A DNA stretch of 64,000 nt from Camillea tinctor. Its lineage: Eukaryota; Ascomycota; Sordariomycetes; Xylariales; Xylariaceae. The stretch is from NCBI GenBank assembly GCA_022578605.1, contig MU394146.1:1-64000 (forward strand), read 5' to 3'. Under the pieces are notes generated by a model. The model made no database searches and was not told where the DNA came from. It was given only the letters and a program-made list of their open reading frames with translations. Both the position numbers and the translations under genes were made by a program. This document shows, in pieces, positions 46,991 through 56,702 of this stretch (position 1 is its first letter; each line of letters opens with the position of its first letter).

Positions 46991-48586
46991 TATTATAATT
47001 ATTTACAAAAATAACTAAAAAGCTATAATGTTATTAAAAAATCTTAAATATTATAAACGGTTAAAGTATATAAATATTTAATATTATTTTATACGTAAAG
47101 CATAAAAAAAAAGCAAAATAAACCTTTAATATGTGCTTATATAAAAATAAGTAGTAAATAGTTTAATAAAGCTTTTTTTAAAACTTTAGTTTAAAATATT
47201 TTGCTATAGCTTTAGTTTAATTAACTTTAAAATAGCAAAGTTTTAAATTAAAAATATGTTAAAAAGTAATTAAAATATTTTTATTTTTATTTTAATATTA
47301 ACGCTTATTATTTTTAACTTTTATTAATAATAATATTTATACTTTGCTAATAAGTTGTTGTTAAAAAAGTTACATAACTGTTATATAATTTTATTAACCT
47401 TTTTTATTTACTTAAAACTTAATACTTATTTACCGTTTAATAAAACTATAATATTTTTTTGCAAATTTAATTACTTTTTTACTATAGTTTTTTACTTTTT
47501 TTTTATTACTTAAAATATTTACTATTAAAATTTATTAACAGCAACTTAAATATAAGTACTTACTTATTTACACATATATTAATTAAATTACTTATAAACT
47601 TTAAAATACTTTTTAAAGAATATATTTTATATTTATTATAAGCATAACATATATTTAATACTTTTTATATTTATTTATTACTAATATTTTTTTATAACAG
47701 CATTAAATAACTTTTATACGCTAACTATAAAAAAAACTTATATAATATTAAATATAAAGCTTTTATTTTAAAATTTTACACTATTAAACACTTAAAACTA
47801 ACTTAAATAGCTTATATAGCATTTTTTACTACAAATTAAGTATAATTAACTTATAATAACGTTTAGTAGTAAAAAAATTAGCACGTTTGCGCTATAGCAT
47901 TTATATAAAACTTAGCAAAAAGCAAAGTAATAGTTGTTTACAATTATAATTTTTTTAATATTTTTTATATAAAAAATTTACATATTAAAAACGTATTATG
48001 CAGCTTACTACGGTTACTATATAAATACGCTCGAAAAAAAACTTAGCTTACGCTATATTATAGTAACAATAAATTAAAGTTTAACTAAAGTAAGTATTTA
48101 AATTTTTTTCTTTATTAAATTTAAAAGTAAGCTACGTAAAGAAACTTTTTTTTTAAGGGAAGCATTAATTTAAAAATAAAAAAGTGCATATAAGTAATTA
48201 AGCTATAAACTTACTTGTCTTTTTCGATTTATTACGAGCTAAAAAGTAACCGTTAAAATTAATATATTATATTGGCTTATTAAATTTTAGATTTTTTTTT
48301 TTTTTATATTAATATAGCACTTATTAGTATTAAAATATAAAATGCTTTAAAAAAGTTTTTATAAGCCTAAACTTTAATAATAGTTTAAAGATTAAAAAGG
48401 AATTTACTTATATAGATTTACATATATAAAAAAAAAAAGGAAGAATATAGCGCTAGTGCTAACTTATTTTTTTTAGTAAAAAGGAAAAAAAAAAAAAAAT
48501 GTTTTATATACATTTTTATATACATATACACTTTTATATTAAAAACTGTTTATAAAACGGGTTATTAATATAGTTCCGAAAAGAAG

Positions 48587-48730
48587 TGTTAGAATATAGA
48601 GTTATTACCTTACTTTACGGTACTATATTACTATTATATATATATATATATCGAGCTTTTGCTTTTTTTTAGACTTTCTTTTAGACTAATACACTTTATC
48701 TTTTTCTTTACCTATCGTTTCACTCCAATA
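48587..48730 (+). repeat. Right LTR (144 bp)
   Basis: Begins tgttagaata and ends cactccaata, directly after a purine tract. It matches the left LTR along its whole length with transitions only. Confidence 0.85.
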
Positions 48731-48735
48731 ATCAT
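48731..48735. repeat. Target-site duplication, right copy (atcat)
   Basis: Identical to 41116-41120. Its intact state sets the element boundaries and argues for a simple insertion without later rearrangement. Confidence 0.8.
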
Positions 48736-48739
48736 GGCG

Positions 48740-49560
48740 AGATATATAGGAGTATTGCAGTGGGCCTACTATAAACTATAAAAGTATAGGTGTAGGAACA
48801 TGGGAGCAACCTGACTAGAAATTGTAGGAGGATGGGTGTAAGAGAATGGAAGCAACCTTGCTAAGAAATTGCAAGAAGATAGGTGTAGGAACATCGATGT
48901 AAACCCACCAAAAATTGTAGGAGTATCTATGTAGGAGCATTGGAGTGGTCCCACCAAAAATTGCAGGAAGACAAATGTAGGAACATTGGAGTGTACGCAC
49001 TATAAATTGTAGGAAGATGATTGTAAGAGCATAAAAGCAACGTTGCTGGAGAATTGCAGGAAGACGAGTGTAGGAACATTGGAGTAAAGCCACGGCAAAT
49101 TGTAGGAAGATAAGTGTAGGAGGATTAAAGTGAGCATAGTTAAAAATTGTAAGAAGATGGATGTAGGAAGATTGGTGTAAGGCCACTGTGTATTGTAAGA
49201 AGATAAGTGCAAGAAGATTAGTGTAGAGCCACTGTAAATTGTAGGAAGATGTGTGCAGGAAGACTGGTGTAAAGCCACTGTAAATTGTAGGAAGATGTGT
49301 GCAGGAAGACTGGTGTAAAGCCACTGTAAATTGTAGGAAGATGGATGTAAGAAGATCGGTATAAGGCCGCTGTAAATTGTAGGAAGATGTGTGCAGGAAG
49401 ATTGGTGTAAGGCCACTGTAAACTGTAAGAAGATGGATGCAGGAAGATCGAAGTGAGCGTAGCTAAATATTGCAGGAAGATAAATGTAGGAACATTGGTG
49501 TAAGGCCACTTTAAATCGTAGGAAGATAGGTATAGGAGTATTTAAGTGATTTTATTATAA
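48740..49560. repeat. Minisatellite, 46-bp unit
   Basis: Imperfect tandem copies of a unit built around gtaggaagat...gtgtaaagccactgtaaatt. The period is exactly 46 bp where two copies are nearly identical (49261 and 49307). About 17 copies fit the interval. Divergence grows towards the retrotransposon side. On the minus strand all three frames stay open for long stretches because the unit lacks stops and 46 is not a multiple of three, giving cyclic Leu/Ser/Tyr/Pro-rich peptides that I do not accept as genes. Confidence 0.8.
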
Positions 49561-49599
49561 TAAACTTAATGTAGGAAATTAATGATCACTGGCTATTTT

Positions 49600-49702
49600 A
49601 GCTATAGGAATAAACGAGTTTATATATAAATAAAGCCGCACATCCCGTGCTTTGCCATCTACGGCCGTGTCGTCCGCGCTTCGTTCACTTTGGTCCGTGA
49701 CA
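49600..49702 (-). other. Possible second LTR end (solo remnant)
   Basis: Read on the minus strand, the sequence starts TGTCACGGACCAAAG. It continues into a G/C-rich block and then a TATA-like tract (tttatttatatataaact). TGTCACGGACC is a common start of fungal LTRs, as I remember it, and an LTR would carry its own TATA box at about this distance. No partner, end or target duplication was found, so this is only a suggestion. It abuts the end of the ankyrin frame. Confidence 0.3.
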
Positions 49703-49740
49703 CTTAAGAATCATCACATGGAAATCTCCATACCAGAACT

Positions 49741-51918
49741 TTAGTCGCCATTCATATAGAACCGGAAATGTTCTCTGATCTCCTCGATCTGGTGACCAAC
49801 CTCCATTATAAATTTATCCTCGTCGTATTCCCATTTCCTCTTGATTTCCGCCACCGCCTTCTCAAACAAACCCACACCAGGCCTCTGGATAATTTCGGAA
49901 TAGGATTTCTTTGCTTCTCTTACCACAGGTCCTTTTATCGAGTTTGCGTCAAGGAAGGCTGCGGCAAAGTGAAGAGCCGTTGTATTGTCCGTATCCACGG
50001 CGTCAATTACAGCTCCTTTGCTCAGTAGCCCCTTGATTTCCGCCACCGTCTGCTCAAACCAATCCGAAGCAGTCATCCCATCACTATCGCGTAACCATGG
50101 GTTTGCTCCTCTTCCCAGAAGCCCTCGTATCAATTCTGCGTCAAAGGATTTTGTAGCAAAGTGGAGGGCCGTTGTTTTTCTCATATTCACGGCATCAATT
50201 TCAGCCCCTTTGTCTAGCAGCATTTCTGCGAGTGACCAGTTCGTCGCGTAATGCAGTGCTGTGTTCTCAAGTATGTCTTTGATTTCAGGGTCGGCACCAT
50301 ACTCAAGCAGTACTCGCACCACGTCTTGATCTCCATGGAACGATTTCAAAGCCAAGACGCAAATTCCACTGGTTGTGTCTCTTGCGTTTGGGTCGGCGCC
50401 CCCTTCTAGGAGAACCGTCGCCAACTCCACGTCCCCCCAAGGCAACCAATTCCATAAATTATCCATAGCCATGATACTGTCAAGGCTTTGTTGGAACGCA
50501 ACCCTGGTGTTCCAAGATCTGTTCATTTCTATTGCATATTCAACCGGGCTTGTCTCCGATAGGGGGTTTGTATAACCGATGGGATCGAGTTCGACATTGG
50601 GGTCTGCGCCGTAATCAAGCAATAGAACAACGTATGCCACCCCCCGGGATCTCACTGCGTCACTGAGCGCCGTCTCTCCGGACGGACCCAAGATGTTTGG
50701 ATCCGCGCCTCTTTCCAATAGTAGCTGCGCCACTTCGTAATGGTTGTTCTTTACTGCAAATTGTAGAGGGGTTGGTTGTTGGGGGTATGTTTTGGTCGGG
50801 ACTGGCCCATCGGGATCGGCCCCTCTATCAAGCAATAATTTGGCAACGGCTTGATACCCATACCCTGCTGCAAAGTGAAGCGCCGTGTAACCATCACCGT
50901 CCACCTCGTTTACGCCACTCATCCTCTCCAGTATAACATCCACTAGCTGCGTAATACCAGTGCAGGAGGCGATACGCAGGAGTGAAGAAGCCTTAGCCTG
51001 GGGAAATGGAGTACTGTCCACAGTTTCTTCATAGATCTTAGGGCCATCAAATTTAGAAGCCCATCGAGTCAAGAAAGTGTCTAATGCCTTTATGCCTTTC
51101 AATGTACTCCTCAGATCAGAAGAAGCATTTCTTGCATGAACTACCCAGTTATCCGAGGCATAACGAGCGAAGGGCTCTGTGGGATCAGAGCTCTTGCTGT
51201 ACACTTCAGTCGCGAGATATTCGATACATCGTTTAGCCAACTGAGTGTGTATCCTATCTTGTTCGATTGGAAAATATTCTGTACACGGGTAGTCATCAGG
51301 TGTATAGCATTTCTTCGAACAACCGCATTTCTTCGGATCCCGGCAGTACATCTTAGTAGACGCACAAGCTCCGGGACTAGAACAGCGTACCGGGCCAAGA
51401 TACTCTCTTATTGACTGATGTATAAGAGATACGGAACCTTTGACCTCATTAAAGTTGAGAAAGGACCCACAGAGCTCAACGCAGTCCTTGACGTAACGCT
51501 CATTACCCTGTTCTCCTCGTAGATCGGCGGCGAGGACGAGCTCTTTTATAGTAAGTGGTCGAGATGCGACAAGAACTGTTTGAAGCACTCTTACCGTCGA
51601 ATCCACCATCTCGCGTGAATTCTGGTTGTCGAGCACTTGATGGAGTATTTGCTTGTATAACGGGACTAGCCCTCGCGGCAACTCTTTTAGCACCCTCAAG
51701 GTATTTGAAGCCATGACTTTGTCTGTCCCCAACTCCTTACAAGCTAGGGACACCCAAAGGAAAGTCCCATCCGCCATTTCAGACAGGCCTCTTTCGACAG
51801 AATCACGCAAATGGGGTGGATATTCCTTAGCAGATGCCAGTTTCGCCACCTGATCCTTCACATATTGAACAATAGCATTGTTGACAGGTTTCGAGTATTT
51901 CTCGCCGTGACTATCCAT
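49741..51918 (-). pseudogene. NLR fragment: post-NACHT winged helix plus ankyrin repeats
   Basis: A 725-residue open frame. Residues about 8-175 match the region just after a NACHT module in fungal NLRs: MADGTFLWVSLACKEL, then ELPRGLVPLYKQILHQVL, SRPLTIKELVLAADL and IHQSIREYL. A Cys-rich insert follows (about 179-212). Ankyrin repeats run from about 340 to 650, with DGYTALHFAAGYGYQAVAKLL and several GADPN turns. The apparent start MDSHGEK is not natural: it overlaps another frame encoding KAKWIVTARN, the usual end of NACHT. This ORF is therefore the C-terminal part of the gene that continues at 51919-53513. The ankyrin part itself has no stop and may still be expressed. Confidence 0.7.
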
Positions 51919-52460
51919 TTGGCTTTGCTTTTCGATCTTTCACAGTTGGGCGTGTCGAGTTCCTTCAGATATTTCAAAAAAAAAAAAAATGTTACGAGAT
52001 TCTTTAAGAACGAGATCAAGAATATATAGTGATGAAGAAAAATCAGAAGGTGATGTTGAGAACAAACTCTTTCTTGTCCTGCTGACCGTATTTCGTACGA
52101 ACGGTGGCTTTCAACCTAGGGTGTTCCTCGTCTACGGTCTTCCCACTATTGTTGGAAGACATCATGCGCTGTTTCATAGTCCTGCAGGTCAGATTCTGCA
52201 TTTTTGTTGTTGAATATCCAGGGCCTTATGCCATCCAGCATGGGCCTTTGTCTCTTTTGATCTGTTCTATAGTAGCCCGAGGGTCTATCATACAGAGACT
52301 TCTCATCATCTCATTGGTTGTGGAATCCTGTACTTCATTTTCTTGGAGATCTTTTTGGACGAGATAGACTAACAAGACCCAAGTAGATAAGAACTAGTCT
52401 ATATGTATTCTACTCCTTCACTACCCGCCAGATAGAGCGGAGTAAAACAGATAGCTTTTA
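51919..52460 (-). pseudogene. Remnants of NACHT linker and NACHT end
   Basis: Between the two large frames, short minus-strand pieces match the expected NLR order. STTNEMMRSLCMIDPRATIE with QIKRDKGPCWMA (about 52345-52220) fits the linker before NACHT. RPWIFNNKNAESDLQDYE follows in another frame. Just before 51918 comes LDTPNCERSKSKAKWIVTAR. The P-loop and Walker B, which should sit between these, are absent: 542 bp is too short for a NACHT module. Stops, frame changes and an A13 run (51969-51981) separate the pieces. Confidence 0.6.
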
Positions 52461-53513
52461 TTATAAACGTTGGAACGACTCATGAGAAGCCTGCACAACA
52501 GCTCTAGTGGGTCGCCACTCGCGTAAGACTGCCTTCAAACAAGCCGCCGCGGTTGCGGCAGCATAGTCCTGCCAATTTTTGTTTTTGTGACTATCCGCGT
52601 AATCGCAAACCCCTTTTATAATGAGACAAGGGAGATTGCGGAAAACTCCGGCCCCTTCCATCTCGAATGCAATCACATCTAGCTTATGATGGTAATCATC
52701 GCGATGTATCCCGGACTTCAGAACCGTGTCTCCTGATGCCACCCTGCCGAGGTATATATGAGGCTCTTCGGTTTTTCCTAGCCGACTGCGACTTTCTTCT
52801 CCATAGCATCCAAATTCTTCGCAATCTCGTTTCCGGGACTCCGGACATGCATCATCTGTATCACCTTTGCACTTGTCGCATATTTCGCATTCCCCTTCTC
52901 GGTGGTGTTTGTGCCTAAAGGTTGACTTAAAGCTCTTGTCTTCACCAGAGCCTAAATATCTGGGCTTGGGATCGGGGTCAATACCGAATTCAGCAGCGGC
53001 AGGTTCCCGGAGAAACTCGACAGTACGCTTTTCTAGAAGGCTGATTCGTATCGTTTTCAAAAACCTTTCCAGGTCGGCGCCAAGTTTATATCCTTCCTTG
53101 TTAAGGAGTATAAACTCATTCGGCAACTGGCACCCTTCATCATACGCAACAATACTCTCGCTAATTATGACATCGCCAAGAAATATTTCCTCATTTGCTT
53201 TAGTATACGGCATGCCACCACAGATGCCAACAACCATGGCAAGTTCGATTGCTGGAAAAGTATGTCGGATGTTGGCTGCCACTCTTGACGAGGTACCTTT
53301 GCCGTACTCAGGCATATGAGCAACGACAACATTGTGAGCACAGATCTTTCCCGTTGTGTAGTGGTTGATATCGTTAGCCTTCCGGATGATCCCATCGCCG
53401 CCATCGCAGTCAGCCCAGGTTTGGTCGAAGACAGCCCGTACTGCATCAGCTTCCAATTTCAGGGCGCATACCACCGCAATCCGAAAGTCCCGGGGGTTTG
53501 GAGGTGAATTCAT
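52461..53513 (-). CDS. PNP_UDP (nucleoside phosphorylase-like) N-terminal domain of an NLR
   Basis: Open frame of 350 aa starting MNSPPNPRDFRIAVVCAL. It shows the purine/uridine phosphorylase superfamily pattern: AMVVGICGGMP (92-102), LGDVIISE (112-119), EMEGAGVF (284-291) and GVCDYADSHKNKNWQDYAAA (301-320). In fungi this domain is a common N-terminal effector of NACHT NLR proteins, where it replaces HeLo or HET domains. A loop at about 200-240 carries six Cys (209, 212, 215, 223, 231, 236) and many charged residues; a Cys-containing loop occurs there in relatives, but this one is enlarged. The frame could still give a stand-alone enzyme-like protein, although it ends where the linker should continue. 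I treat it as the head of a broken NLR. Confidence 0.7.
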   Translation of the reverse strand: MNSPPNPRDFRIAVVCALKLEADAVRAVFDQTWADCDGGDGIIRKANDINHYTTGKICAHNVVVAHMPEYGKGTSSRVAANIRHTFPAIELAMVVGICGGMPYTKANEEIFLGDVIISESIVAYDEGCQLPNEFILLNKEGYKLGADLERFLKTIRISLLEKRTVEFLREPAAAEFGIDPDPKPRYLGSGEDKSFKSTFRHKHHREGECEICDKCKGDTDDACPESRKRDCEEFGCYGEESRSRLGKTEEPHIYLGRVASGDTVLKSGIHRDDYHHKLDVIAFEMEGAGVFRNLPCLIIKGVCDYADSHKNKNWQDYAAATAAACLKAVLREWRPTRAVVQASHESFQRL

Positions 53514-56500
53514 CTTTGTGCGTGTGAATAGGATGGTGGTGGTATTCCGGTCGTACCTGGACCAGAACTATGGCGATCTTCGTAAGTAAATAAGATGATG
53601 AGGGCCAAATGTCAACAAACAAATCTCTGATCTAAAAGCTGGAATATTATAGAATACCCTCAGTATTTACTATATTAGCACGTCTCTAACATGTGTCCAG
53701 GTGAAAGAAGGGGCAATGGTTAGCTGTTATATAGAATTTAACAGGACTGGCTAGCATGGAGCCGCGAGTTAGAAGTCATGTATCATAGTATATTGAAAAG
53801 CAGTAAACAGGGACATTACAGATCATGACAAGGAATTGGTATGAGCAACCGCCAGGGGAGATACATGAAAGATGGGTAGGCAGGCTCTTGTAAGATCATA
53901 CAAAACTTGAGCTCCCGATAGCTGCCATCATTGGCTCGAGACAACTACATTTTCTATGCAAAGCTACTTGAATATGGCTATCGTGTGAATCCCCTCCATA
54001 GCTGAACTTTTAGCGCTATTTAGAAGGAAGAGGAAAATTCCGAATGGAACTATAAGGTAGCATTGTGGTGGAGATATAACAATAGTATAACTACCTAGGT
54101 ATGTAAACTATCAAATCAGAAACGATGTTCTCTGATAGTTGCGTAAACACGCTTCTACACCAAGGTGACAATATGCATGACATTGCTTAAGGCGGTTAAT
54201 AGCAAGAAATTCTTCAGCGCTAAAGATTATTGACTGTCGGCTATATTGAGTCTAAATCTATAAATAAGCGGACCTTTGAAGATAACCAATTGCGTTGCTT
54301 AATACTGCCACTTATATATACAGCCTGCTTTTAAATAAGCTTCAGGAGAAACTTTTGCGAGAAAGGAAATCACTGACATATTGTGGCTGTATGGGAGGAG
54401 ATGAGCCTAGCCTAGGAAATAAGGACATAGAAGGTATTTATATATATGCAGACCACACCACATTACGTGTCCACTTAGGCAGCTTAGTTCCCCACATAGT
54501 GATAAATACGTTGCCTTCGTCTAGGGTTTAGATCGTGATGCAGATATCATTAATGGGAAAAAGTTCTATATGCTGGGGGAGAATACTTCGTATCACAATA
54601 AATGTTCTCTATTTTGTTGCCATTAACCACCTACCTACCTATGTATAGATAGCTAGTATCCTAGTAAGGCTTTTAAAAACTTGAGAAACTAACCTATGGC
54701 TTTGTCGTACGGAGAGCTAGAAATATAAATATATAAAACCCAATCATATACAAAAAAGCTACCTATTCCTTATACAAACCACGTTATACTCAGTGATATG
54801 GCACGCCACTCCTGACTGTCAGACTAATGGCGCTCTTTGAGTTGGGGGAAAATAGAATTGCCAGTGCCGAATACATATATTACCAACCCTTAATCACTGC
54901 TAGCGATATACTATGTTGCTAGTTTATCATATCCATTATTTTTCTAATGTTGCCTCTTCATATTAAATAAGAACAGGCATTTCAATTACGCTAGAATGGT
55001 AAAAATGCCTACATATTCGTAAATAAGCATGTGCCACCTTTCCCCTTTTTTTATTCTCTCTCTCTGCCCCCTCCCCTTGCATAAAGTTCATCTACAACTT
55101 CTTTCCTTTCCTCTCTGTCAGTAGCAGTGTACTAAATCATGGGATACAAGGTAATACCTACGCACCTCGAAAGGGCCAACTAGGAACGTATGATGTAGAT
55201 TATAAGTAAAAGTATTGGAAGTCTTAGTCTCCCACACAACATCGTGATTACCTAAGCGCTTAGAAGATTCCCAATGACGCCCCTTATTCATATTCTGTCT
55301 CGTCGCTCTATGTAATACTGTACGGTACCAGAAGCTATGAATTATATAAACAAGATATACAGGATTCCAGTCAAGAGGGAAACAAAATGCTAGCTTCTCA
55401 CAGAACAATACCCTTCATTGCCTTCGAATCATCCCCTTCTTTTTCTATCCCAAGACACCCGTAACCTACCAAGCATTATAAGAACTATCACGATGCGAGC
55501 CCTAAGAGGGAAGGAAACGTTATTGTTGCATGAAGAACCAAGCTACCTCGGTAACCACACAGAGCAGCGTGGCTCGTCTACATACAAACATCTTCTTTAT
55601 TCTGTTTTCTGGACTAAGAGTTCAGCTCTTCAGCTCCTCACAAGGACAGAGACAATGCATCATACTGTCTCACAACTAGCATTAAGCATCGACAAATATC
55701 CTATCTATCTATCTGTCTATCTTCCTTCCATACTTAGGCTTCCTTTATTCAAGAGCCACATCCTCAACCCCCCTTTATTATACATCCATTCGCACAACCG
55801 GCTATCCAACTAACCAAGTGCTGTGTCCTCAACAATTAAGAAAAGGGTAAAGATGTCCCACCTAGACTACTCATCTCTCTCTCTATTGCACCCATTTAAC
55901 GAAAAGGAAAAAAAGAAGAGGGCGTAACTTAACCTCCACGAACTAAGCCCCTATTTTAGTTAGGTTACACAAGCCACTTAAAACTGCCCCTTTTTTTAAC
56001 CTCCAAATCTAGCGCGAGAGGGAGGGACGTAAAGAAGGGGGCGATAGCACAGCGACAGCAGCACAAGACGGCTACCTACTCACTTACTAACGGCAAAAAA
56101 AGGGGGCCCAGTCAGGTAGATACAGCAGAGTTAAAGAATCGCGGAAAAGCCCTCTCACAAGAACTTAGCTTGAGTTCAATGGAGAATCGAGAGATAGGGG
56201 GTTACTTGGAACAAACCATATATCAGCCCGCCCAAGTTAGAACCTAGCATCACTATTACCTCTTCCGCCATCTTTCCCGATCCATTGTATACCCCCCTCC
56301 CCCCTTTTACTCAATCGACGTTCTATATTCCCCCATCCCAGCCCCTAATCAGAACCAACCTATCGCCGTTTATAATGCCATTCCTAACTCACTCTTTACT
56401 TTTTCCCCCCTTCGTTTCTGCTTTCTGCTTTGCCCAAAGCACAGCTAACAGACAGGGCACGGCACGTGGTATTTAGTAGAAAAGAAAACGGTAATTATTC

Positions 56501-56702
56501 ATCTACCTACGTGCGTGCCTCATGTTCTTTTCCCACAGAAGGGAGAAGTAGAGGGGGGTTGGGGATAGGAAGGTAGTAGCTCGAGTTAACAATCTACAGA
56601 AACCATACTTACGCTCCAGCCTGCCTTTCTCCTTTATACCCCCTTTTCCCTCCCTCCCTCCTTCCTTCCTGCCCTCCCCTATTTTAGCCTCCCTCCTCCC
56701 CT
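53514..56702. other. Gene-poor intergenic region
   Basis: 3.2 kb between the NLR head and the dehydratase gene. Open stretches such as 54295-54531 and 55418-55813 have no domain, no splice context and ordinary non-coding composition. Ctatctat-type microsatellites occur at about 55695-55715, and pyrimidine-rich 3' flank of the next gene from 56600. No RNA gene recognised. Confidence 0.5.

Larger units (their letters stand above)
41121..48730 (+). mobile_element. RIP-degraded Ty1/Copia LTR retrotransposon
   Basis: A 7.6-kb element in extremely A/T-dominated sequence, flanked by 144-bp LTRs and the 5-bp duplication atcat. Plus-strand orientation follows from the polypurine tract aaaagaag before the right LTR and from the order of pol relics. 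All frames are riddled with stops. Reverse transcriptase and RNase H traces remain at about 46190-46990 and show the Copia type. Every LTR difference I checked is a C/T or G/A transition, and CpA appears depleted in favour of TpA, which is the RIP pattern. No intact gag-pol remains, so it cannot move by itself. Confidence 0.85.

Noticed and set aside
48769..49509. Two overlapping 169-residue minus-strand frames of Leu/Ser/Tyr/Pro repeats
   Set aside because: They are translations of the 46-bp minisatellite in rotating frames; no start context or domain, so the DNA repeat is the better explanation.
55418..55813. 131-residue + frame
   Set aside because: Ends in a ctatctat microsatellite and a pyrimidine-rich tract; no domain and no supporting context.
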